Origin: Microplitis mediator
Lineage: Eukaryota; Arthropoda; Insecta; Hymenoptera; Braconidae
Direction of reading: 5' to 3'
Assembly: GCF_029852145.1 (NCBI RefSeq)
Contig: NC_079971.1
Coordinates: 22,567,563-22,631,562, forward strand
Length of the DNA: 64,000 nucleotides
The position numbers and the translations under genes are program-made. Under the pieces are notes generated by a model that had not been told where the DNA came from, did no database searches, and saw only the letters and a list, made by a program, of their open reading frames with translations. Shown piece by piece: positions 24,631 to 35,610 of this stretch; position 1 is the first letter of the stretch; each line of letters begins with the position of its first letter.

Positions 24631-25473
24631 TCAATCAACACCACTTCTAAGAGCCGTGAACACCTCCAGTAATTTAGCTGCTTCACTCATGTTCTCGCGC
24701 ATTTTAAACAAAAGTTCATGTTCTAATGCCATTGCTTTAATTTTATTCACCGGCATTGGTGGATATGATAGATTAGTATTGGCTACTTCCGAGGTTTCAT
24801 TTTCACAGGTTACTGAAGAAGAATCACTGAGACTGCTTTCATCAAAAATGTAAATCGTTTCTTTCAGTAACTTTGATCCTCTTCCTGCTGATTTCATATC
24901 ATTATAAGCTTCCCCAAAAGTTCTAACGTTACTATTCATCACACTGCATTTCCGAAAATCAGATGATTCCTTCTTCGGCTTCAACAAATGCATTAAATCA
25001 TCAACCGTATTGGTATTTTGTCGGAACTGAATGTAGAGTAGTGCGTCATCATATACATCTGTGAAAATAAAACATTTCAACATTGCATCACTACAATTCA
25101 TTTTTGCTTGTTAATATTGACTGTTTTGCTTCGAAAGATAGTTCGAAGTGTTGAAATTTGAATCGTCTTTCGTATTTAATCTATATTTATTATACACAGT
25201 ACAACAGTGAACTCAAAGCAATAAATAGTAATAGTACTTACTAGTTTTGAATTCGGTAGTCACTCGAAATACCGGCCATCTCTTATTAGGCTGCTTCCTG
25301 TTTGTAATATACTTCAGTAACTTCGTTTTTCTAAGCATTGGGAATGCTGCTTCTGCTTCCTCATGTGAATGTGACAAAACCCACGACGATGGTACCACAT
25401 GATATTCTTCTTCTTCCCAAGATGGCACTTCTACGAATTTAATGACATAAAACAGCTTTTTGATCGGTCCCAT
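24631..25473 (-). CDS. Short BEN-family protein lacking the BEN domain, duplicate
   Basis: Coding exons 25,242-25,473 and 24,631-25,058, 219 residues, identical exon lengths and phase-1 intron to 6,006-6,848. The ATG follows the acceptor TTTTTATTGCAG; the leader donor GTAAGT is at 25,558. VPSSW and V-Y-D-D-A are kept. A polyA signal lies at 24,506-24,511. Few replacements relative to its duplicate, mostly in the serine-rich part of exon 2. Confidence 0.75.
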
Positions 25474-25892
25474 CTGCAATAAAAAAGAACAAAACAGATT
25501 AATAAAACTTATTTTATAAAATTTCTAATAAAGTTCATAATTAACATAATTAACTTACATTCAGAGGCGTTAATAACACTACTATAAATCTTGTTAATTA
25601 TGGAGCTTTAAAAATATTTTATGTACAGGTCCAATAGCCAGTACAGGATAAATGGTAATGAGTTGTGTCGTTCTGGTATCTGTAATATAACGCATATTTA
25701 TAGTAAGAATGATGATAAATGCTTGCGCAAGAATTCATCACAATGTGATCAAAATATGGTAAACAACACTCACTGAAATATTGCACAAGTTTGAAACAGA
25801 TTTGATGCGCAACAATCGAACAATTATTGCATCAGATTATTGTTTCAGAAACTTGCGTCAGACTGCGCCAGAGTATCGCAGGATCTTTTGAG

Positions 25893-25999
25893 ACCAGTGC
25901 AGTCAGATTGCGCGATATTTTTACCCCTTCCCGTGGTGAAATAGCATGGAGTGTAATGGCAGGAGGGGGTAAAAATATCGGACGATCTGGCTGCACTGC
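25893..25999. mobile_element. 107-base foldback insertion with TTGAG target duplication
   Basis: Arms ACCAGTGCAGTCAGATTG and its near complement ending GCTGCACTGC enclose GATATTTTTACCCC and GGGGTAAAAATATC. TTGAG occurs on both sides (25,888-25,892 and 26,000-26,004), and the homologous empty sites at about 7,268 and 28,139 have a single TTGAG. Confidence 0.8.
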
Positions 26000-26169
26000 T
26001 TGAGATCCTCTCTTGTATTTTTTTATGCCACAACCATGAAAAATAGATAAAATGATAGTTATCTATTTTTCATGGCTATACTTCGCGATGTTCTGTATAG
26101 AAAAAGAGAGAAGGGGAGTCAATGCACCGGGTCTGGTAAATGTAACAGACAAGTATTGACTAGTTTCGG

Positions 26170-26440
26170 GGTTTCATTTTCAAATGTGCCTGTAGGAGAA
26201 CCACCGAGACTGCTTTCATCAGAAAAGTCACTGGATTATCTTAGTGCTTCGATTCGTTTCCTGCTGATTTACTATCATTATGAGCTTTTCCAAAACTTTG
26301 AAGGTAACTAATCATCACATTGCATTTCGAAACTGTAGATAAATCTTTTTTTGGCTTAAATGTTTTTATCATCTCACCAAACGTGTCGGTATTTTGTCGA
26401 AAATTATAGTAGAATATTGCATCGTCATATACTTTCAGTA
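26170..26440 (-). pseudogene. Remnant of exon 2 of the 6,006-type gene
   Basis: Equivalent to 7,437-7,705: a broken exon 2 lacking exon 1, joined at about 26,445 to the 3' flank of the next unit (AGAGATAACACTA). Confidence 0.55.
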
Positions 26441-26880
26441 AGTAAACCCAGAGATAACACTATAATAATTAAGGGCTCACACTATTTCTAAAAACACAAT
26501 AATGACTTATTTAGATTTTACAAAAATAGAAACTGCAAATCAACAAATCCGCGGGGCCAGACAGTAGAAATTAGTTGCTATGGTAGCTAAAGCGGTTGTG
26601 CGTTTGAAATTGATTTCTATCAGTGCTATTAATAAGTTATCAAGAGGCTCATGATTGATATTAATGTGTCGTGCTATGTCTTTTTTCTAATAGATCAACA
26701 ATCCAGTGAACACAAAATTAGTCGCCCAGAACAAGTGATGGAATTGCACAGGATCTTTATTAAAACCACACAGTTCGTGCAAATAGGTCATTTTAATTGT
26801 TATCAATCAGCAAATTCATAAGTTATTATTCAAAGATCTATCATCTAAATGAAAAGTTAGTACAAAACATTAATTTCACT

Positions 26881-27723
26881 TCACTTTCCACTAGCTTTGA
26901 GAGTTACATACACCTCCAGTAATTCAGCAGCTTCGCTAAAGGTCTCTCGCATTTTATCTAAAAGTTCCTGCTCAAATGCCAGTGCAATGATTTTATGGAC
27001 TGGCATTGGTTGATATGATAGAAAAGTATTGTCTACTTCCGAGGTTTCATTTCCACATGTTACTAAAGAAAAATCACTGAGACTCTTATTATGAGAAAAG
27101 TCACTCGTTTGCTTTAGTAACTCTGATCTTCTTTCTGCTGATTTGATGTCATTATAAGCTTTCCCGAAAGTTTTAACGTTACCAGTTCTCCCACTGCATT
27201 CCCGGACCGCAGATAACTCATTTTTCGACTTAAATGATTTCATCATGCCACCAAACGTATCAGTATTTTGTCGGAACTCAATGTAGAGAAGTGCGTCCAT
27301 ATACACATCTGTAAAAATAAAACATTTCAACTGTACATCACTACATTTCGTTTTTCCTTATTGTTATTTACTGTTTGGCCTAGATAGATAGTTCGAAGTG
27401 TTGAAATTTAAACGGTCTTGCGTATAAAATCTATATTTATTAGATCCAAAATAATAGTACACTCGAAGCAATAAATAGTAGTAGTACTTACTAGTTTCCA
27501 ATTCAGTAGTGGCTCGAAATACCGGCCACTTATGTTTAGGCAGCTCCCTGTATCGAACATACTTCAATAAATTTGTTTTCGTTTTCCGCGGGAATGCGAC
27601 TTCTGTATGCTCATGTGAACGTGACAAGACCCACGAAGATGGTACTACATGATATTTTTCTTCTTCCCAAGATGGCACTTCTAAGAATTTAATGACATAA
27701 AAAAGCTTTTTGATCGGTCTCAT
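26881..27723 (-). CDS. Short BEN-family protein lacking the BEN domain, diverged copy
   Basis: Coding exons 27,492-27,723 and 26,881-27,308, 219 residues. Same exon lengths, VPSSW motif and phase-1 junction as 6,006-6,848, but clearly more diverged: exon 2 starts V-Y-M-D-A and the C-terminus ends K-A-S-G-K. The leader donor is at 27,808 and the polyA signal at 26,756-26,761. Still fully open, so presumably functional. Upstream in-frame ATGs at up to 27,771 lie in the intron's pyrimidine tract and are not used. Function unknown. Confidence 0.7.
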
Positions 27724-28309
27724 CTGCAATAAAAAAGGACAAAACAAATTAATAAAATTAATTTTATACAATGTCCGATAAAGTACATAATTAACATAAT
27801 TAACTTACGTTGAGAGGCGTTAATGACACTGCTATAAATCTTGTTAATTAAAGAGTTTTAAAAATATTTTATGTGAACACGTCCAATAGCCAGTACAGGA
27901 TAAATGGTAATAAGTTGTGTCGTTCTGGTATCTGTAATATATTGTATATTTATAGTAGAAATAATGATCGATTCTTGCGTAAGAATTATTCGTTATATTA
28001 TCAAAATATGGTAAACAATACTTACTGAAATATTGCATAAGTTTAAAACAAATTTGTTGCGCAACAATTGAACAATTATTGCATCAGATAATTGTTCCAG
28101 AAACTTGCGTCAGACTGCGCTAGAGTATGGTAAGATCCCTTGAGCTGCTCTCTTTTATTTTTTTATGCTATAACCATAAAGAATAGATAAAATAATAGTT
28201 ATCTATTTTTCATGGCTATACTTCTTGATGCTTTGTATAGAAAAAGAGAGAAGGGGAGTCAATGCACCGGCTCTGGTAAATGTAACAGACAAGTATTGAC
28301 TAGTTTCGG

Positions 28310-28575
28310 GGTTTCATTTTCAAATGTGCCTGTAGGAGAACCACCTAGACTGCTTCCATCAGAAAAGTCACTCGTTTGTTTTAGTGCTTCGATCCATTTC
28401 CAACTGATTTGATATCATTATGAGCTTCCCCAAAAGTTTTAACGTAACTAATCATCACATTGCATTTCAAAACTGTAGATTAATCTTTTTTGGACTTGAA
28501 TGTTTTTATCATCTCACCAAACGTATCGGTATTTTGTCGAAACTCAATGTAGAGTAATCCGTCATCATATACATC
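28310..28575 (-). pseudogene. Remnant of exon 2 of the 6,006-type gene
   Basis: Nearly identical to the remnant at 7,437-7,705, including the same jump into GAGATAACACTAG at about 28,590. Confidence 0.55.
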
Positions 28576-28984
28576 CAGAAAGTACATCCAGAGATAACAC
28601 TAGAATGATCAAGGCTTACACTCTTGAAAAAACGCAATAATAATCTATTCAGATTTTAAAAAATAAACCTGCAAATCAACAAATCCGCGGGGCCATACAG
28701 TAGAAATTAGTTGCCATGGTAGCTAAAGCAGTTGTGCGTTTAAAATTGACTTCCATCGGAGCTATTAATAAGTTCTCAAGAGGCTCATGATTGATATTAA
28801 TGTGTCGTGCCACATCTGTATTAATAGATGAACAAGCCAGTCTACGTCAAATTAGTCACCCGGAACAAGCAATAGAATAAAGATTGATCTTTATTAAAAC
28901 CGCACAGTTCATGCAAATGGGCCATTTCAATTGTTAACAATCAGAAGATTCATGAGTTATCATTTAAAAAACCATCATCTAAAT

Positions 28985-29290
28985 AAAATGATAGTACACC
29001 TCCAGTAATTTAGCAGCTTCGCTAGAGGTCTCGCGCATTTTAACCAAAAGTTCTTGCTTCAATGCTATTGCTTTAATTTTATTCATCGGTATTAGTAGAT
29101 ATGATAGATTTAAAACCATACAGTTCATGCAAACGAGTCATTTCAATTGTTCACAATCAACAGATTTATGAGTAATTATTTAAAGAGCTATGCAAACTTC
29201 AAGTAATTTCGCAGCATTGCTGAAAGTCTCGCTCATTTAAAACAAAAGTTCATGCTCTAATACTTTTGCTTTAATTTTATGCACAGTCGA
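28985..29290 (-). pseudogene. Two fragments of the 3' end of exon 2
   Basis: Fragments at about 28,990-29,105 and 29,185-29,288 match the last codons of exon 2 of the 6,006-type gene, with flank sequence between them. In the second fragment the frame is broken by substitutions and small gaps. Confidence 0.5.
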
Positions 29291-29439
29291 AATACGCATT
29301 ACTTATCTACTAAATTGTTACTGGAACGATCTAGTGTACGGTTCTGAAAAAAAGCCGTCAGATGGCTCTGAGACCTATAAAGTAACGTACCGAAAACTAT
29401 AACGTACAATCTAAATTCGTGTACTACTTTTTCCTTATC

Positions 29440-29582
29440 AGCGGGAATACTGCTACTGTATCCTTATGTGAACGTGATGAAATCCACGGAGCCGGTACTA
29501 CGTGATATTTTTGTTCTTTTAAATATGGCATTTCTTAGAATTTTATGACACAAAATAGCTTTTTTATTGTTGGCGCCTGCAA
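29440..29582 (-). pseudogene. Remnant of exon 1 of the 6,006-type gene
   Basis: Matches the VPSSW-coding exon 1 region up to the acceptor (TTTTATTGCAG), but the start codon position reads GCGCC instead of ATGGG and stops occur in frame. Confidence 0.5.
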
Positions 29583-29894
29583 TAAAACAGAACAAAATAG
29601 AGACATAAAAAATATTTTATACGATTCCCGATGAAGTTCCTGCTTAATTAGCGTTATCGGTCGTTAATGACACTTTTAGGAATCTTGTTAATTATGGAAT
29701 CTTAAAGGTTTTTTATGTCAGCACTTTTATGTCGATCTGTTTTCTGTAGAATAACACGTATTAAAAATAAATCTGTAAAAAAGCAATCTCGTTTGTCAGG
29801 CCTATTAATTCAACTCATCTAGAAATAGTCAACCCTCTATCGCTTCACCTTGTAATCCTACTCCATATTTAGGCGGGTCGTTGTGAGGTTACGA

Positions 29895-29950
29895 CTCCGA
29901 AAGAGGTGAACATCAAAAGAAACCGGCTTCAAAACCGGTGTCTCCGTTAT
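29895..29950 (+). other. Left copy of a 56-bp direct repeat, possible segment junction
   Basis: About 79% identical by eye to 39,846-39,901, with a perfect 19-base core (AGAAACCGGCTTCAAAACC) at 29,918-29,936. The pair frames 9,951 bases of small genes. Bracovirus circles are excised between direct repeat junctions, which have this form. The AGCT tetramer reported for many such junctions is not in this core, which has GGCTTC. Confidence 0.45.
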
Positions 29951-30113
29951 GTCGATAAATTAGGCATTGACATCTATTGCCGTTCACGATTTGTCTATCT
30001 GATAAAACCGGAAATATATGCATGTCCATAAATAATCGATAGCATGATTATTAACGTTCTTTATCTGTTCAGTTATAGGAAAAATATACAGTACTTCGAA
30101 TTAATTGTTAAAC

Positions 30114-30173
30114 ATGGACCATAAGTATCTCCTATTAGTCCTGGTGTTATTTCATAGAGCCTTATGTCGAAAG
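30114..30173 (+). other. Possible signal-peptide exon
   Basis: An ATG-started run of 20 codons (M-D-H-K-Y-L-L-L-V-L-V-L-F-H-R-A-L-C-R-K) looks like a secretion signal and ends at a donor GTAAAA in phase 0. From this phase the serine-rich frame downstream cannot be reached by the donors and acceptors I see. A short alternative product through 30,332-30,399 into the other frame of 30,482 would end after about 65 residues. Confidence 0.35.
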
Positions 30174-30341
30174 GTAAAAACTGCGATGTTAAAAATAATA
30201 AAATCCGTTAGCAAATGGACACACCCTAATAATCATAAAGTAAACAATTTGAATAAAGAGGACACATTTAAGTCTTAATTGAATTTTTGATAGCTATTAT
30301 CACTATGTTTACGATTTAAAAGACATTATAGGATCATTTTT

Positions 30342-30705
30342 ATGAATTGGCCACAATCAAAAGTGACCTCTTCTCATTCACTTGCCAAGAAGTTGTCTTG
30401 TGAGTAGATTTTAATTTTAATAGCTTTTAAATAACTCAGTGTTGGTTTTAGTTTTTTTTACTGTTTTCTTTTAATTTTTAGTGGATTTCGAAGAAATGGC
30501 GCTTATGGAAGCACCACCAATACCACCAAGATCCAAGGTAGCGAATAAAACTTCACATTCCGGACCATCAACGTCCAATTCTGCAATGGGCTCGGCGTCT
30601 ACATCGAGTTTCTCTAAAAGTGGATCAAGCTCGTCATCAAATGAACAAAAAAGCTCATCGTATGCAAAAGGTAGCTGTTTCAAGTCAAGTAATTCTAAGA
30701 ATTAG
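30342..30705 (+). CDS. Serine-rich small protein
   Basis: Two coding exons, 30,342-30,399 and 30,482-30,705, 93 residues. Exon 1 starts with ATG 13 bases after a TTATAG acceptor and ends in phase 1 at GTGAGT. Exon 2 follows TTTTTAG and carries a proline run (A-P-P-I-P-P-R-S-K) and then a strongly serine-rich tail with blocks such as S-G-S-S-S-S-S-N. Serine-rich proteins are a known bracovirus virulence gene class; membership is plausible but not certain. The start could instead lie in the signal-like exon at 30,114. Confidence 0.5.
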
Positions 30706-30935
30706 AATAGTATTAACAATGCTAACATATGATTAATCAAAAAATAAATGCATTCAGAATACTTGATCAAATTGTTTTTGTTTTGCAGCAGTGGGTTCCT
30801 AGAATATGGAAGTGAAATAACTTGAATAGGTTAGGTAAGGCGTAATGACGGTTTCTATTTAGTCAGTTGTTAATAATTTATATCATTAACTGTTCAATTT
30901 AGATATAATGAATCGCTTTGTGTCAATGTGGACAT

Positions 30936-31060
30936 TATAGAGTCACGTGAGACAAGTGTGCGCAGCCAGTCAGTGTGTGCAAACCCATGCATTGCAGTCC
31001 AAAATGAATGGGTTTGCGAACACTTACCCACAACGCACACTTGTTCTACATGACTCTATA
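30936..31060. mobile_element. Hairpin MITE, CAAGTGTGCGC family, complete copy
   Basis: Terminal arms TATAGAGTCACGTGAGACAA and TTGTTCTACATGACTCTATA are inverted, leading inward to GTGTGCGC and GCGCACAC-type arms and AAACCCAT and ATGGGTT. This copy shows the full ends that are eroded at 2,483 and 17,079. Confidence 0.7.
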
Positions 31061-31170
31061 TTTAATAAAGTCGGCGTAAATCGTACATAACTTGTATAGT
31101 TTGTCTGTGCATCAGACAAAAAAAAGTCGAGACACCGGTTGTATTTGAAAAAAGCTCAAATTCTTTACTA

Positions 31171-31804
31171 CACTGTAAAAAATCACCGGGGTAAGTCCAA
31201 GCGGTGTAGGTGTTAAAATTATCGGTGTTAAATTTACCCCCAAAAGCGGTGTGAAAATAACGCCGCCACCGGTGTAAATATTCTAGACCGGTGTTAAAAT
31301 TACGCCGCCGCCGGTGTAAATATTCTAGACCGGTGTTAAAATTACGCCACCACCGGTGTAGATATACTTTACCGGTGTTAAAATATTTAACTTTGTGAAT
31401 ATTTTTACTTACTCGATCACTATATTTGTTAAAAAATGATATTTTTTATTAATTTTCATAAAGAACCGAGTTTTTTTGGATTTTATAATATTTAAAGTTA
31501 ATACTCCAAGCGGACGCAGATTACTGCGCTTTTACACCGGTATTACTCCGCTTTTACACCGGTTACCCCGCTTTTACACCGGTTTTACTCCGCTTTTACA
31601 CCGGTTACCCCGATTTAACACCGGTATTTTTAACACCGGTTACCCCGCTTTAACACCGGTTTTACTCCGCTTTTACACCGGTTACCCCGATTTAACACCG
31701 GTATTTTTAACACCGGTTACCCCGCTTTAACACCGGTATAATTTCATTTTTACACCGTGCGGAGTTAAAGCGAGTCCATTTTTAACACCGCTCTTTTTAC
31801 AGTG
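31171..31804. mobile_element. CACTGTAAAAA-ended element built of ACCGGTGTAAA repeats
   Basis: Ends CACTGTAAAAA and TTTTTACAGTG are perfect inverted repeats with TA on each outer side, consistent with a TA target duplication. The left half is made of repeats of CGGTGTAAA and the right half of TTTACACCGG, so the whole can fold on itself. No transposase is present; it is non-autonomous. Confidence 0.7.
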
Positions 31805-32979
31805 TATACAACTCGATTTAATAAGTATGTAAACCGTTGAATCAGTCGACAGAGTTTTTTCATAGGTTCATCGCACCATTTTTTTCTTGCGAACGCTCAT
31901 TAGTTTCGAATCGAAGTAAGTATAAAAAAAAATAGGTTTCGCAATGTCTGCAGACAGAACCATGACATCATCGCTCGAACATCGCCTGGAGCGAAGAGCG
32001 GGAAAAAAATAATATCTGAACAATGCGCTTCAGTTTATTTACTTATCTAAAGTGGAACGTGATCAGTATGTGCAAACAGTGGGATGATTGTGCGACGGCT
32101 GTATGCTGGATTAAAAACACACATCTCTATCTTTACATGACATCATGCAGTCATAAGGTTATTTGATTTTAAGCAGTCGTCAAGTGCAGGTTATCATTAA
32201 TTTCATTATCAGCTACAACTGCGTAATATGCGATAAGAAATGATAAATATGTAGCCGTAATATTTTCAGATTTTATACAACCAAACTTAAGAGTCTAGAT
32301 ATTTTCCTTCTTGTTCTATACTTTTCCAATAATAACTCCCGTACATTAATCCTTGTCCGCTGCTGTTGAACTGAACGTTGGGTATTTTCAGCAGGAGTAA
32401 TGGCCGTGCACCGAAAATAAAATGGAAAATTTACTATCTGTTTTGAAGACGTGTTTACTTAGTATCTAATTACGCTATAACTTGCAGTGGCGCAGTTGGA
32501 GCGAGATAATAAACCATTTTATGACACTTGGTAAGAGGGTATTTTATCGTCAGCTAATGATGTTACGCCACGTCATTTTTATTCTGAAGAAGTTCGGAAA
32601 TAATTTTCAAGGTTATTTTGATCAGACATCATATTATTATGAATATGAAGTTTTGCTATTTCAATATACCTATCATTTTTATTGGACATAACTTCAATGC
32701 GATACAAGACCATTAGCTTTCTAAAACGAATAAGAAACATCGTTAGTCTTTATAAATCTGTCCGTATTTACAAATAAATGAGATGAAAGAACATGGTCAT
32801 AAAAAATAAAGTTTTCGAAGAAATAGTTCTTTCCGCGTTTATCCTGGCTCTGTACCAACTTCGTGGGTAGATTTTTTACTCAAAAACGACCGATTTGCGG
32901 GATTATAATATCCGATTGTTTCTTGGCCGAGTAGTCCAAGCGGCTTATCTAACCCCTGTCGAGGCCTCCCACCTGGCAC
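31805..32979. other. Gene-free spacer
   Basis: No gene is supported. A 69-residue frame at 32,482 lacks an ATG. Confidence 0.4.
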
Positions 32980-33622
32980 TAAAACACTGTCCATCACTGT
33001 ACGTCGTCAGAAATTAAATTATCTGGCATTTCCTCAATAGGAAATGAACGTTAAAAGTAATTTATAACCACATCACCTCAATAAATCAATATGCATACAC
33101 GTTCATATGTGATTAACCACTTTGGTATCTTGTTCTTTACCTTATAGAAAGACGTGGGATATAAACATGAGCATTGATGCATCTATAAGTGGCACCGAAG
33201 TCTTGTCCATCGATTGTACGTTTGTAGAAATTAAATTATCGTGAATTTCCTTCGCGGGAAATAAACGTTAAAGGTAATTTACAACTACAGCAGCTAAATA
33301 AATCAATATGTATACACGTTTCTATGCGATTAACCACTTTGGTATCTTGTACTTTGCCTTCTAGAAAGACGTGGGATATAAACATAGGCATTGGTGCATC
33401 TATAAGTGGCACCGAAGCCTTGTCCATCGATTGTACGTTTGTAGAAATTAAATTATCGTGAATTTCCATCGCAGGAAATATATGTTAAAGGTAATTGACA
33501 ACTACATCAACTAAATAAATCAATATGTATACACGTTCCTATGCGATTAACCACTTTGGTATATTGTACTTTGCTTTATAAAAAGACGTTGAATAAAAAC
33601 ATTGCCAGTGGCGCATCTGTAT
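32980..33622 (+). repeat. Three tandem units of about 217 bases
   Basis: The marker AAATTAAATTATC occurs at about 33,011, 33,228 and 33,445, each followed by AAATCAATATG(T/C)ATACACG, GATTAACCACTTTGGTAT and AAAGACGT(G/T)G. The middle and last units are closest. No coding frame is kept across units. Confidence 0.75.
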
Positions 33623-35610
33623 GTAAATTGACACGATCGTTGTGCATGCTTCAATACAGGTTTGTTTTTTTTCAATTTATCGCCAGTTAAGCTCGTTATA
33701 CACCAGTGAGCCCACTTTTTAATTAATTTATAGCCACAAAAACGGCAGTCCAAAAATCACGTAAATCTTTCCGAGCATGACCGTGACGCTTTTAATTATC
33801 ATTTGAGCCGACAAATGTCTAGTCGGAGTCTATGATAAAACTATTAGTCAGCAGTCACGGCCAAGGCCAATATGGTGAATTCCAACTATTTAACACATGG
33901 TGGTTTAAAAATACTTATCTTTATCTAAATATACATGACACTGATCTATAAGCGAACACGCCTAGATAAACGCTGAGCGAAAGATTAAATAGGTAATACG
34001 CCTTACGAACGCCCTTGACTTTGGCATTGAGTGCTGGAAGTTTAACGACCGACAGCTGCGATATTGCGCACTTTAATGCAGGTCAATCACTTAAGGTACG
34101 TAAATAACAGCCATAGAAGTTCCCTTGGCGCTAGAAAAACAACAAACCTAACCTATTCCAATGATAATGTAGTTTATCTTGTTATTGTATAACCCGCATA
34201 TTCATGGACTAATTTTACGCACGTGTCTATAACTGGATCCCTTGGTGGCCTTCTTATCTACTATTTGTATGCGACATCAAATCACATTTAGAGATAACCC
34301 TGCTTATAGGAATGTTGATTAGCTACAAACGATGACATTCCCACAAATCATTCAATATTAGACTATTATTATGCTTATTGATATTATATGTAGCTATGCC
34401 AGACTGAGAGTCTACTAGTAAGATAAGATATGAGGTTTTTATGAACGTAATTCTAAAATTGAATTAGTTAAATACTTTACATCATAATAACAATTAGGTG
34501 GTTCTGTTGTACATCCAAATCAGGAAATGTTGGGGTTTATCAACATTGCAATTAAAATAATTGGAGCTATAGAATTACGGCATGTTCTTACTAATGTTGG
34601 TAATAATAGCTGCGGTCGTTATCTATGTTGCTATGGTACCAATTATAATTTATCAGGTTAAAGGTCAAAGTTTCCTTTTAATTAAGTTTAACATATGGGT
34701 GTGACCTATTGTAAAGGGCTTGTCCGTTAATTAATTAGTGACGTGACTCACGTAGGATAGAAATTTATGGCAAGTGATTTACATTTGTAACTACACGCAA
34801 ATTAAGCTAATGGAAATTCAAAATTCAAAGTACCATAGTAAGGTTAATGTCGAATTGGCAATTAGAATCTGTAATTTAGACAACTGTGAGAACTGTCGGA
34901 TGCTAGACTATAACGCCGAATATTTTTCTAGGAATACGTGCATTACGACGAAGTTGTTAACAAGATAGCAGGCTATTTTGAGACACTTTTTTAGTGCTTT
35001 CACACATCGTGTCCGTGATTGCGGAAAATAACGATAATAAACAGCGATAATAGCCCACGCACGAAATTCTTAAATGCAACATAACATGACTTCGGATAAA
35101 ATATTTTTGAAATTCAGTTGATTGAAACAGTGGAAGCATATTTACTATTTACGTCAAACCTTCCGATAAGTCAAATGTAATTCTGTCTATTTAAATACAT
35201 CGTCACCATTTTCTACGCAGGTAAAGGAATGCTTATTTTTTGTCAATGTCAAACTAAAATACTGAATTGTGAGAATTTCTATGCATCTTTTAAATAGAGA
35301 GAATGACCTTTTTGAATTTGAAGTAACAGGACATAATTTATCAGCTTTATTATAAGTTCATTATAATATTATTCTCGTTTAAAGTAATCAGAAATATGAC
35401 TAAAAAACCGAGACCATTATAAAAGTGACATTCAAAAGCAATTTATGAGCATGCCATCAAATCCATGACTATTTGACATTTAGAATTGTCTGGGGTGATA
35501 GTTTCGGGATGCAAATAATGCAATAAACAGATAAGAGATCATGATTTATTAATTTTAAATGCAATTTAGGTATAAAATATGAAAATAAACTTATAGAAAC
35601 TACTTATAGA
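33623..35610. other. Gene-free spacer
   Basis: AT-rich DNA without a supported gene. A cysteine-containing 52-codon frame from the ATG at 34,810 is too weak to call. Confidence 0.4.

Larger units (their letters stand above)
14972..28985 (+). repeat. Large tandem duplication, copy 2
   Basis: Direct duplicate of 66-8,125. It contains second copies of three genes, one additional intact relative (26,881-27,723), several remnants and three later insertions: the AT foldback at 20,035-20,921, the block with two genes at about 21,770-24,115, and a 107-base foldback at 25,893-25,999. Confidence 0.8.

Noticed and set aside
32980..33622. CRISPR-like array
   Set aside because: Units are contiguous 217-bp tandems without spacers, in a eukaryotic setting.
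34774..34968. 64-residue frame with several cysteines
   Set aside because: Starts at GTG; from the internal ATG only 52 codons remain, with no supporting signals.
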